Positions 1-9,664 of a stretch of DNA of 35,048 bases are shown piece by piece. The stretch is taken from the NCBI GenBank assembly GCA_003427395.1, contig BFEA01000122.1, forward strand, positions 1,267,308 through 1,302,355, in the 5' to 3' direction. This stretch comes from Chara braunii (lineage: Eukaryota > Streptophyta > Charophyceae > Charales > Characeae). Made by a program: the position numbers and the translations under genes. The notes below the pieces were generated by a model. The model ran no database searches. It saw only the letters and a list, made by a program, of their open reading frames with translations, and was not told the origin of the DNA. How positions within the stretch are numbered: the stretch's first letter is position 1; each line of letters opens with the position of its first letter.

Positions 1-196
1 AAAACAGTAGCACCTATGAGAATTCCGAATAAATAGGATGACACTCTACCACTTTCTTTATATTTTAAGCTTTGACCACCTAACAGAGTAGAGATTCCAG
101 TCAAATTTACCACTCCATATATATTTGTCACAGCCCCTCGTTTGTTGTCCTCTTCTCCCTCTCTGCCTACGGTTTACCAGGCAGTTCTATTTGACG

Positions 197-230
197 ATAT
201 ATATATATATATATATATATGTCTATTTGA

Positions 231-288
<58 letters not shown>

Positions 289-312
289 CTCTGTTTGGCT
301 ATATATATATAT
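197..312. repeat. AT and GA microsatellites
   Basis: (AT)n runs at about 197-220, 233-260 and 300-312, with (AG)14 at 261-288. The phrase CTATTTGACGATATATA precedes an AT run three times (about 187, 223 and 363), so the block is a small tandem duplication seeded by the microsatellite. It can be read in frame with the downstream ORF as a Tyr-Ile run, but that is unlikely to be real protein. Confidence 0.95.
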
Positions 313-318
313 CATCAA

Positions 319-2529
319 ATGTACTCAAACGAGTATACGTATATATGTGTGTATGTATATATCTATTTGACGATATATACATATATAAGTCGCTATCCAA
401 CGCATGTGACGTGTCTCTCTCAGTGGTTCCGACACATGCTGCGATGGTCCTTGTATCATCCAATTTCTTCTTCACCCCCACTATGCTCTCGTCCTGCCCC
501 TGCTTGCTCATCTGCTGCTACCGCAGTTTTCACTACTGCAGTCTCCACGCCTGCAGTTTCCAATGCTGCGGTCTCCACTGTTGCGGTTTCCACTGCTGCA
601 GTGTCCATTGCTGCAGTTTCTCTTGCTCCAGTTTCCACTGCTGCAGTTTTCAGTACAGCAGCAGTACAACAGCAGTACAACAGTTTCCCTACTTGTAATT
701 CCCCCTACTTTAGTTTTACTGCTACAGCTTCTTGTCCTGCAGCTCCAATGCAAAGAACATCACAATCTCTCGGACGCTCACGTCCTTTGCTCCAAAATCT
801 TGTCCACTGCACCCCCCTCTCGTCTTTGTCTGTGCTTGGCCGTAGACGGCTGCGTTCCTCCTCACCACCCCCATCTCCTCCACAGTCTCGCTTGCGAACA
901 GACTCTCCCATTGTTCCACCTTCATTGCTAGGTACAAGTGTAGCTTCTGTTTGCAACACAAGTACTCCTCTTGTTGTGTATCACCGACGACATCTGCGGC
1001 ATCGTCACTTGTCCGGGGATCAGCAACCTGTTTCTTTGTCTGCCCCGATTCTCTCTGTGCCTCCTCCACAGGTCATTGCGGTTCCTTTGTTTCAAACGGC
1101 AATATCCGCTCCTATGCCTTCTGCAGACAGTCCAGCTGCATGCAGGCAGCCACGGTACCCTGTGGCGTTAGATATTCACGACTCACCTGTACAACACGAT
1201 GTGGTCCGCTCCCAGAGTACACTCCCGACTCCAGGTACAATACCTACTCAGGATGCAGCCGCTGCCCAAAGTACACTCCCGACTCCAGGTACAGTCCCTA
1301 CTCAGGATGCAGCCCTAAACGTTGAGGGATTGGAACATGATCTGCCCGGATTGCAGCTGACCCCACAAGGCGTAGACCACATGGGGGATCTGCAAATGGC
1401 TGACCAGCATTGTTCGGATGAACCACAATTTTGTGCTCCGCCACGCGCAGACCACATGGGTGATCTGCAAATGACTGACCAGCAAACAACTCAACATAAT
1501 CTGGGCTTGCAACACCATCTGGGTGATCTGCAAATTGTTGGCCAGCATCCAACAAACCAGCCTGAGAACCTCACCAATCTCTGTGGTGTGACAGCAACTA
1601 ATATCTGTCTTCACATTCTCCACCGCCCGTTTTATACACCATCAGACTTCCTTGCAATCCCCCTTCAACTTGATGCTGATCTTCCCCAACTACAGCCAGA
1701 GGATTGTAATTATACCAGCGAAAGAGGCTTTACCATTGCTGTCCTGCAAGTAGCAATGAGGGACCCTGAACTTGAACTACGCAATGCTCGAGCAGGTGAG
1801 TGGTTTAATCCTCCATCCCACATCTCTGCCTGCATTGTGCATGGCCCTGGCCATTACATGGCCATTGTACATGCCTCTGACCACTAGGAGTTGTGGGACA
1901 ACGGCACCATGGTCCATGCCATGATTGATGTCACTGATTTCTTACAAAATGATGCTGTTTTCTTGCCACAACAAACAGTCCGCAATCTCTTTTATGTTGA
2001 AGATCATTCCTCTGGCCCCGTGCTGCAGCAAGACAATGTACCAACACTCTGCGACGTTCTCCTTTGCACAGCCACAAACACTGTTATACTCGGCTGTAGC
2101 CGCCATTGTTTCTGTCACAATCACTACGCTGACATGGTTTCTGCATCCATGTGTGCAGAGGACTGTCCCACCGTTCCTGACTGCAGGCACCCTCCACATC
2201 TGGACACTATATGTCCATTTTGCGGCCATGGGCGCTATACTGAATGCATGGTCTTTTGTGGTGACTGTTCTTCTTTCATTTTGGCCTGCAATCGACATGC
2301 CATTTGTCGGGGGCGTATGGTGGGCATGCTCAATGCCAGCCGTCGTAGTAGTTGTTGCACTGAGAATGCTCAGCTAGGTCTTCCATGTGTTCATCCACCT
2401 CATCCTTTGGGATTAAAAACAAATGGGATTAGGAAAAAAAAGGGAAAAAGAGTAACTGGGATCTCGCTCTTACTGAATTGGTGGGGGGGGGGGTGGTGGA
2501 GAGAGAGAGAGAGAGAAAGCATGGGGTAG
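319..2529 (+). pseudogene. Josephin-like plus RING-like ORF split by an in-frame TAG
   Basis: Open frame from ATG 319 (alternative ATG 436) to TAG 1885-1887. It continues in the same frame to 2529. The N-terminal part is low-complexity (Ala-Val-Ser repeats, Ser/Pro-rich), then come two [15 protein letters not shown] repeats and three DH(M/L)GDLQ-type repeats. From about 1570 it resembles a Josephin domain, the cysteine-protease fold of ataxin-3 deubiquitinases: NLCGV with the candidate catalytic Cys (1582-1584), an RGFTIAVLQ stretch matching the GxFSIxVLQ region, and GHYMAIV with the candidate catalytic His (1852-1854). The third residue is uncertain; a DNGT stretch lies beyond the stop. Downstream are two Cys/His modules (VILGCSRHCFC and FILACNRHAIC, plus CPFC) that look like RING-type zinc sites. 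The TAG may be a nonsense mutation, a readthrough site or a sequence error. The true start, exon structure and function are not established. Confidence 0.5.
523..657 (+). repeat. 15-bp minisatellite, nine units
   Basis: Nine consecutive 15-bp units of the type GCAGTTTCCACTGCT run without interruption. They keep frame and encode an (A-V-S-T/x-A)n low-complexity stretch in the Josephin-like ORF. A GCAGTACAACA repeat follows immediately. Confidence 0.9.
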
Positions 2530-2633
2530 GGTGAAGAAAGGGAATGTTTAGGTCTTCGATCTTTGAACGCTTGGGAGTTGTCTGACATTTCTTTCTGGAA
2601 AACGTAGCAGATCAGGACTCTCTTTGCTGGGAC

Positions 2634-2634
<1 letters not shown>

Positions 2635-2723
<89 letters not shown>

Positions 2724-2724
2724 N

Positions 2725-2808
<84 letters not shown>
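2635..2808. repeat. Long (CT)n microsatellite with one N
   Basis: An almost pure CT tract of about 174 bp. The single N at 2724 marks an assembly uncertainty, so the real length is unknown. A shorter GA tract lies at about 2502-2517 after a G10 run. Ser-Leu and Arg-Glu frames through the tract are artefacts. Confidence 0.97.
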
Positions 2809-2812
<4 letters not shown>

Positions 2813-3276
2813 CTTCCCGGTTCCTACAGTTCTCATTATGGAGGTGCAGCTCGGGACTCTTGTCGCTCACTCAAAAGAAAAGAGGATTTCTACTCCTTTT
2901 CGCCTTTTTTTGGTCTCCCCATTCGTCTGTCATATGGTCAAACTTCATCAAAGTCATAACAGAAACCAAAACTACAAAAGGAGTCTACTTTCAAGTAATA
3001 GGATAAATTGAGTGCCAGGTTAGCAAAAGGTAGGAGAAAAGTGGTGCAGGCTAACTTAGGCAGGGGTGAAGGAGGGTACATCTTTCCTGATGGAAGTAAT
3101 CAATGTCGTCCTTCAGGCCTCCACAGCAGAAGGGGGAGGAGCGTGAGAGTGTTCTCAATGTATTTCTTTTGACTTGCCGGTGGAATAGGAACCGGACTGA
3201 CGCTCCCCAGAATGGAAAAGGAGCCAGAACCATATGGTTCTGTTTAAGGGAAAAAAAAAAAAAAAAAAAGAACCCA
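2809..3276. other. Non-coding stretch, nothing recognised
   Basis: I see no conserved coding pattern on either strand. There is an A19 run at about 3251-3269 just before the first short inverted-repeat element. The open frames here are short and without recognisable domains. Confidence 0.6.
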
Positions 3277-3356
3277 TGGCCGTTATTGCTGTATCTAGAC
3301 TGAAAGTTACCCAAATACAGTTATAATGACCGTATATTCTATTTGGGGAAAGACGG
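3277..3356 (+). mobile_element. Truncated MITE-like copy (copy 1)
   Basis: Shares GACTGAAAGTTACCC and flanking sequence with the complete copy at 3470-3558. It ends in CTATTTGGGGAAAGACGG, a diverged form of that copy's right end, but lacks the left terminal repeat. It keeps about 20 bp near the right end that copy 2 has lost. That extra stretch mirrors the left half of copy 2, so the ancestral element had longer terminal inverted repeats. Confidence 0.55.
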
Positions 3357-3469
3357 GAGGTGGTCTGCAACGGTTACATCTGCACTCATGTGTCCCCACG
3401 GTGGAATGGCTGTGTTCGGAGAAGGTATGGTAGTAAATAGGAAATACCTTTTGCTATGGTTGCCCTATA

Positions 3470-3558
3470 CCGTCTTCCCCCGAATAGAAAAACATACAGT
3501 CGTTATCGCTGTATATAGACTGAAAGTTACCCCAAATACGGTCTATTCGGGGAAGATG
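3470..3558 (+). mobile_element. MITE-like inverted-repeat element (copy 2)
   Basis: An 89-bp element beginning CCGTCTTCCCCCGAATAG and ending CTATTCGGGGAAGATGG, which are inverted repeats of each other with about two differences. The dinucleotide TA flanks both ends (CTA-TA before, TA-CCTG after). That is the target-site duplication expected for Tc1/mariner-type non-autonomous elements. It carries no coding capacity. The family name is not known to me. Confidence 0.6.
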
Positions 3559-3850
3559 GTACCTGCGGGTTCGGAGAATCCTCGACACAACTATGGTGGG
3601 TCTGTGTGATTGGCAGAGCTGTCTGGGATTGGTTAAGTGTTTCTTTTTTTTTCCCTTTTTTTTCCTTCTTTTTGTTTCTGGGATTGGCCTTAACCAAGGA
3701 GCATATGTGTACAAAAGGGTTTGGAATAGAGATCAGTTTTTTAATCTTAAACGCGGCCAGTACATGGCCCCAGCCTTGTCGGGATTTGGTCCCCGTCTTT
3801 GTGGAGATTCGCTCGTCACCTCCTCCAAAAATTTCGCGCCTCGGGCCCGC

Positions 3851-4240
3851 TGGACCACAATGGTGCCTGCTGGACCACAATGGCACCTGCTGGACTACAC
3901 AATGGCGCCTGCTGGACCACAATGGCGCCTGCTGGACCACACAATGGTGCCTGCTGGACCACAATGGCNCCTGCTGGAACACAATGGCGCCTGCTGGACC
4001 ACACAATGGCGCCTGCTGGACCACAATGGCGCCTGCTGGACCACACAATGGCGCCTGCTGGACCACAATGGCGCCTGCTGGACCACAATGGCGCCTGCTG
4101 GATCACACAATGGCGCCTGCTGGACCACAATGGCGCTTGCTGGACCACACAATGGCGCCTGCTGGACCACACAATGGTGCCTGCTGGACCACAATGGCGC
4201 CTGCTGGACCACACAATGGCGCCTGCTGGACCACAATGGC
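3851..4240. repeat. Minisatellite of alternating 20- and 22-bp units
   Basis: About 19 units of TGGACCACAATGGCGCCTGC (20 bp) or the same with an extra AC (TGGACCACACAATGG..., 22 bp). The two lengths alternate for much of the array, giving a 42-bp higher-order unit. There is one N at 3968. Because 42 is divisible by three, long open frames run through both strands (WTTMAPAG, QWRLLDH and others), but these are by-products of the repeat. Confidence 0.93.
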
Positions 4241-4410
4241 TGGCGGAGCCAGGCAAGAAAGAAAAGAAGTACACCACTGGTGCTTCGGAAAAGCTTGGGC
4301 GCACTAGCTTGGTGCACAGTGCAGCACCTCCAGGCAAAGGTGTCCTGGTGGTTTAATTGCTATTACTCATATCTCAATTGGCAAAGGAGTGCGCTATACT
4401 CTTGAAGTTT

Positions 4411-4975
4411 GAGGGGACTATGGCCTTGTGCACCCAAAAGGTTACAGTCCTTGCCAATTTCTTCTAGAGCCCTATAACTTTCTTCTAGTGTCCGATACAG
4501 TAAGTTTCACACTGTAGCCATAAGTTCGTGGGGACTATAGCCTTGTGCACCCAGAAGCATACAGTCCTCACAAACTTCTAGTGGCCTATACATTAAGTTT
4601 CGCAGTACAGCTATAAGTTTGCGGGGACTATAGCCTTGTGTGAACTTCCAGTGCCCTATACAATAAGTTTCGCACTACGGCTATAAGTTTGCGGGGACTA
4701 TAGCCTTGTGCATCCAGAAGGCTATAGTCCCTGCGAACTTCGAGTGCCCTATACAGTTAGCTTCGCAGTACAACTATAGGTTCACGGGGACTATAGCCTT
4801 GTGCATCCAGAAGGCTATAGCCCATGCGAACTTCAAGTGCCCTATGCAGTAAGTTTCGCAGTACAACTAAAGGTTCCGGGGAACTATAGCCTTGTGCATC
4901 CAGAAGGCTGTATACAGTAAGTTCACACACTATAAAGTCCGTGGGGACTATAGCCTTGCTGCCTTGTGCATCGAG
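4411..4975. repeat. Tandem array of palindrome-bearing units
   Basis: Seven degenerate units of roughly 65-120 bp, each containing GGGGACTATAGCCTTGTG, most followed by CATCCAGAAGGCTATAG and a stretch like CCCTATACAGTAAGTTTCGC. The best unit (4694-4731) carries a perfect 12-bp inverted repeat, GGGACTATAGCC / GGCTATAGTCCC, with a 14-nt loop. Neighbouring units keep parts of the same hairpin. No coding frame explains the pattern. Confidence 0.85.
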
Positions 4976-6107
4976 AAGGCTGCTCCCCACCAATAGATGC
5001 AAGTCTCCGAGAAAGCAGACATATAACTCTGGGACCACCACAGAGGGAACAAGCTGCACGATCAGATGTCCACAACAACAACAACAACAACAACAAAGTG
5101 GATTTCATGTACAACAACAGGACAATGCATGGAGGCCGAGGCTGAGTAGGCGATAGTGCTGACAGGTGGGCTCATTATACGAGGGGAGGCTGTGGACTAG
5201 AACAGAGGGAGGAAAATGACATGACGATGACAGCGATGGCGACGATGAAGAAGAAGAAGAAGAAGGAGAAGAAGAAGAAGAAGAAGAAGAAGAAGAAGAA
5301 GGAGGGAACATGATTAGAAGGCCTAATGTTTTCTTGGGGATCAAGAAAAAGGAATAAGAGGAGTGCTCTAGACAGCTGCGGAACGGGCCAGGAGGGCAAA
5401 AACAAGGAGGGGAGTAGAAGCCAATCGAGCATGAGGGGGGAGGGAAATAGCTGATTTAGGTAGCCGAACTGATATCCTAAAACTTCTGGGCTTCAAGAGT
5501 GGAGACAATATGGGTGGTAGAATTTGAAGAGGGCTGGGAGGCGGGGCAAAAGAGGAGCAGGAGGAGGAAGAAGGAGGAGGAGGGGGAAAGGAGGAGGAGT
5601 AGGAGGAGGAGAATGGGTCTTGGGATCAGCAAACAAAAGTAGAAAAGTTAGGGAGAAAGCGGCGACTTCTTTTCTAGTGCAAAACCAATGATCATGAAGG
5701 CATTACCCTGTTTGAAATGACCATTCATCAAGCCCTTTTCCTGTTTTTTTTTTCTTCTTTTTGTGTTCTGTGTATCGTTCCAATTTTAACGGATGTCATG
5801 AAGGACCATCAAGCCCTTGTCCATTCTGAAACCCAGGGTTATTTCTGAGTTAGGTGTTGCTTCGTCGGAAAACGCATGCTTGTCATGGAGCACTTGTTCA
5901 GTCGAAAATCACAGGGTGGCAGTCAGAGCGTCAGAGTTGATGTGATGATTTACAATAGGATTGATCGGTAGTCGTCGAGTGCTGAGTCAGATCGGTTGGA
6001 AACCAGCAATTTGAGATCTGTTCCTTTGGGAAACAGTCAGTGGTCCTTAAACTGTTCGCGCTTGATGGCCGACTGTACTTTTATTATTCCTTTCGATGGA
6101 CGGTAGG
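4976..6107. other. Gene-free stretch with (CAA)n, (GAA)n and GGA-rich tracts
   Basis: Contains (CAA)8 at 5072-5096, an imperfect (GAA)n at 5246-5302 and a purine-only GGA-rich tract at 5551-5611. From 5640 to 6107 I see ordinary-complexity sequence without a convincing ORF. It is not recognisably the 3' LTR of the adjacent retroelement, because nothing like it is present on the far side of that element. Confidence 0.65.
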
Positions 6108-6144
6108 AGGCTGACGCCATAGCTAGGCTATGGCGTAGGCTGAC
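6108..6144. repeat. Perfect hairpin flanked by 8-bp direct repeats
   Basis: AGGCTGAC occurs at 6108-6115 and again at 6137-6144. Between them lies GCCATAGCTAGGCTATGGCG, a near-complete palindrome; the full stem is ACGCCATAGC (6114-6123) with GCTATGGCGT (6127-6136). An 8-bp duplication is the size left by hAT-type transposons, so this could be an insertion or excision remnant. That reading is inference. Confidence 0.5.
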
Positions 6145-6222
6145 CCTTGGTGTGGCATAAAGGGTTACTCATTGTTTTGTTTCTTCGAGTTTTCACATCT
6201 GAGCAGTTGGCTCGTCGTCTAT

Positions 6223-6284
6223 CTTGACTTGTCGACTACTATGTGATTGTGAACGTTGCGGCTTGTGTTGTCGACAAGTCAAGA
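6223..6284. repeat. 15-bp inverted repeat at the truncated end of element 1
   Basis: CTTGACTTGTCGAC at 6223-6236 pairs with GTCGACAAGTCAAG at 6270-6283, with one further pair (6222/6284). The right arm sits where integrase homology of element 1 stops, so it marks the breakpoint. Confidence 0.6.
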
Positions 6285-6742
6285 CGGCCAGACGACATTA
6301 ACAACTTTGACCCATATACTTTCATTAACTCCTGCCAGTTCTGACTTGTGAACCGGGTGTCTCTGTCACTGACTATGGACAATGGGATCCCGTGATCACT
6401 AACCCAAAAGTCAAAAAACTTCTGAATGACTAACTCTATACGGGCTTCTGGGGGTAAGGGAACAAAAACAACATATTTGCTAAATCTATCCACTATTACC
6501 ATGACTTGCCTCTTTCCATGCCTACTTTTGACGCTAGCATCCATGAAATCAATGGATACAGAATCGCCAGGCTGATCAGGTATAGGCAAGGGTCGAAGAA
6601 GACCTAGAGGGGCACGCGTAGTTGTCTTATTCCTCTGACCGACTTTGCAACTGCGAACGTACTCTATGCAGTCGTCTTTCATTCCTGGCCAAGTATACGC
6701 ATGCATCAGATCTGCTGGAGTCTTTTGCCAACCGAAATGTCC
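6285..6742 (-). pseudogene. Element 1 integrase fragment
   Basis: Continues the pol frame after an in-frame TAA (6745-6743) placed inside the HHCC zinc region: HDT, stop, then GHFGW. The second zinc Cys pair reads SCKVGQRNK, where the family has C-x2-C, so one zinc ligand is replaced by Gly. The catalytic core retains the first Asp (VSIDFMD) and the second (SIVSDRDTRFTS). After KLLMSSG the frame leaves the family pattern, and the third catalytic Glu (the usual TDGQTE region) is missing. Strand transfer could not be catalysed by this copy. Confidence 0.85.
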
Positions 6743-7513
6743 TTATGTGTCGTGGCATTCCCCTAGGATCAAACTACGGATCTCCTCACTATTAGAAATG
6801 CACAAACGATCTACTACGTTGGTCTTCTCAAACACTAATCCCTCTGTAGTGTGGTAATCTGGTTCAGTCTCTGGGGCCTCCCTAACTTTTTTGAGGAGGT
6901 CACTATAAATAGGGTCCTGCGCATACGCCCGTCTTACTTTCTCTTGCAGGTCTCTCCCTGTATCCAGATAGTGAACTATAACTCCAAAGTAATCTGAACT
7001 CCTATTTAGAGCATCCGCAACTACGTTATACTTGCCCTTGACTGGTTTGAGCTCAAAGTCATACTGGTCTATCTCAGCGGCCCACCTAGTTCGCTTAGGT
7101 GTCATCTTGGGCTGCATTTTCAGCCATCTAAGGGTCTCGTGTTCTGAATAAACTTTGAAGTGCCTCCCAAGCAGATAATTCTTCCAGTGCTCCAAGGCCT
7201 GCATAAGAGTGTAGAGTTCTCGCTCATAAGTCGAGGTAGCTACTTTCTCTGAAGGCATCCTCGCTGACATAAACTCTACGGGTCTATAGCCATTGCCGTC
7301 GTCCTGCTGTAACACGGCGCCTATACCATACTGACTTGCGTCAGTGGTGACGACAAATGGCAAGGACGGATCTGCCACCTTGAGGACAGTGTACTCTATC
7401 AACGCTCGCTTTAACTTCTTAAGAGCGGATGTACAATCTTTGGCCCACCTCCAGATTGCATCCTTTTTTAGCAACATGCGAAGGGGAGCGGTGATAGTGG
7501 AAAAGTTCCTCAT
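6743..7513 (-). pseudogene. Element 1 RT connection, RNase H and integrase start
   Basis: The frame starts just after an in-frame TAG (7552-7550). It shows the RT-RNase H tether (ITAPLRMLLKKDAIWRW) and then RNase H: TTDASQYGIGAVLQQ (first Asp), TYERELY (Glu), VYSEHETL where the family has YSDH (Asp to Glu at the third site), and VVADALNR (last Asp). It ends in the first His of the integrase zinc motif at TAA 6745-6743. RNase H would remove the RNA strand during reverse transcription. Confidence 0.88.
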
Positions 7514-8297
7514 GAACTTCCTATAATAATTAGCTAGGCCTAGAAACGACTACAATTCTGTCATCGTGCGAGGCGTCGGCCAATCTCTCATCGTTGTTAT
7601 CTTGCTATCCTCAGGCTTAATGCCATCTCCGTCTAGGACGTGGCCCAAGTACAAGATTGTGTCTTGGCCCACTCGCACTTCTTCGCATTGATCTTGAAGT
7701 TAGTCTCTCTCGACTTTTCGAAGACTTGCCTCAAATGACCCTGATGCTCTTGGAGGGTCTTACTGAAAACTAGTATATCGTTTAGGTAGACTACGACAAA
7801 TCTATCTAACCAAGGCCTAAACACATCATTCATACAACGCTGGAATGTGGCTGGGGCATTGGTCAGTCCAAAGGGCATCATGATGAATTCATAATGCCCA
7901 TATCTAGCCCGGAAGGCAATCTTATACGGGTCATCAGGATGAACTTCTATCTGATGATATCTGGACTTCATCTGCAGCCCTGCACCCGATCCAAAAGATC
8001 GTCTATCCTGGGCAGCGGCTCAACATTCTTTACTGTAATGGCATTCAGACCCCTATAATCGATACACATGCGCAACTCTCCCTCCTTTTTGGGGACAAAC
8101 AACACGGGTGCGCTGAAAGGAGACGAACTGGGCCTAATCCAACCCTTTTCGAGGAGTTCGTCGAAGTGTTTACGCAACTCCTCTAACTCCGTTGGGGACA
8201 TCCTGTAAACTGCACCCTTAGGAGTTATACTGCCAGACTCTATTTCAATGCGGTGTTGGATTGGTCGCGACACTAGTCCTGTTGGCGGCTCTGCCAA
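7514..8297 (-). pseudogene. Element 1 reverse transcriptase, two catalytic lesions
   Basis: Read in two frames, 8297-7968 and 7971-7633, then a third. The first part has the gypsy RT opening ([58 protein letters not shown]). At about 7975 the sequence jumps from DRVQG straight to [10 protein letters not shown]. The intervening segment, which in this family carries the motif A catalytic Asp (F-S/T-K-x-D), is deleted with a frameshift. The palm motif reads VVYLNDILVFS instead of Y-x-D-D, a GAC to AAC change. A further frameshift near 7650 and TAG 7552-7550 follow. Polymerase activity is not possible from this copy. Confidence 0.9.
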
Positions 8298-8420
8298 ATC
8301 TTTAAACTCTTCCAGCAGCTTGGCAATAGCTGGGTCTGTTGGCTTCTCTTCAGTAGGCTCAGTGACAGACCTTATGTAAGCTACAAATACCTGTTCTTCT
8401 GACTGCTCCTTTTTAACTAA

Positions 8421-8860
8421 TCACGCGAACGCGGAAGCACTGAGACAGCAATGTGCCAGGGAGTGATCTACTCCTGACACATGATACAGGCGAGCAGTCT
8501 TGACTTTGCCTGGTGGACTAGGGAGCCTACACTCATGCTCTCTCAAATGGAGTGTGGCCCCTGCTGCCTCTCCCCAGTCCATACCTAGAACCACATCGAA
8601 AGGGAGGTTGTCCTCTACGAGGAGAGTCAGGGAATGGAGTACTTTCTCTACCTTGCCATCCTTCTCTAGGCGAAGATACGCCTGGACTCCCTCAACGTAA
8701 TCATCAACACGCATCATGCGGTTGTCCGCGAGGATACTGACTATGGGGTCTTCCAACTTTTGGACTTTAAGACCTAACCTCAACTTCTTTAGCGCTCTTC
8801 AACTAATATAACTCCGGGTAGCCCCTGTGTCTATAAGGCCCCCTACTCTGCTTCTATAAG
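8421..8860 (-). pseudogene. Element 1 aspartic protease
   Basis: A retropepsin-like domain that would cleave the Gag-Pol polyprotein. The active-site motif LIDTGATRSYIS is visible on the minus strand, with DTG at 8831-8823. A TGA follows at 8801-8799, before RALKKLRLGLKVQ. The open part (8783-8421) has the second hallmark, LPFDVVLGMDW, equivalent to the hydrophobic-hydrophobic-Gly flap-supporting strand. The domain is therefore complete apart from one stop. Confidence 0.8.
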
Positions 8861-9103
8861 TCTACTAACACAACCTGTCCTTTGTCTCCTTCGTCATCTT
8901 GGCCTAGGCCGGCATCCTCTCCTTCAGTTCTTCTGCCAGACCTGTGAGGGAAGTGCCTAGAGAGACTTTAGCACAGGCAGTCTCTGGACAACTAACTAGG
9001 CACTGGCCTGCAACCTCTGCCATAGGTTCATGTGTTGTGGGAGTTTCCTGGTGGTGCGTGCACACTTCCCCACATGGCCTAATGGTAAGGGCAGTTGCAA
9101 CCC

Positions 9104-9547
9104 CTACCGGCGGCTGCCTTTTGACCCCTGGGCAGCAAATCGGGCTTCCCTATACTTTGGACAATATTTAATAATATGGCCAGGGTCACCGCAATAGATG
9201 CACTGCCCCTGCTCCATTCGTTGCTGCCACACTCTCTGGTCCAAGCCCAAATCTTCCCAAGGTCGGCCCTGTGGCCAATCCGGGTGCCAACCTCCTCGCC
9301 GTTGAGGTGATCCTCCACCTCTACGCTGTGGTGATCGATTGGGCCCCGGACGATTCGGCGGGGGACCTTGACCCCTACCTCCCTCTTGGCGGTTCCTTTG
9401 GTCGCCACCCCCCCGTGCGCTTGGGCCTCGGCCACCCATGGCCCGACCCCCTTGGCCCTGGCCTCCTCCTCTACCTTGCGGCCTCCCTCCAATCGCGACA
9501 GCAGCGTAAGTCCTCCCCTGGCCTACACTACTATCTTCCTCCGCCAA
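9104..9547 (-). pseudogene. Element 1 nucleocapsid region with CCHC zinc knuckle
   Basis: Gly/Arg-rich basic segment (GGRGPSARGGG, RRGGGSPQRRGG) typical of nucleocapsid RNA-binding regions, followed by CIYCGDPGHIIKYC, a perfect C-x2-C-x4-H-x4-C zinc knuckle at about residues 121-134. It is separated from the capsid part by a frameshift and a short gap near 9550-9660. Confidence 0.88.
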
Positions 9548-9664
9548 CCCCCACTCTATCTGACTGTAGGGGACTTCGTCAGTACCACCCTCATCTAAAG
9601 TAAGGATCAGGTAATCCCTTGCCCTGACCTGACCCGAGATGGTCCGACCCTTCCACTTTTTCCC

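Noticed and set aside
1796-1887. Intron removing the TAG: CAG/GTGAGT donor at 1796 and CACTAG acceptor at 1887
   Set aside because: Both sites fit consensus, but the 92-bp removal shifts frame to an early TGA and deletes the candidate catalytic His region. It does not rescue the ORF.
3593-4405. Long plus- and minus-strand frames over the 20/22-bp minisatellite
   Set aside because: The repeat lacks stops in several frames at once, so openness is not evidence of coding.
4411-5100. CRISPR-like repeat array
   Set aside because: Units are degenerate and variable in length, with no constant repeat/unique spacer pattern, and the genome is eukaryotic.
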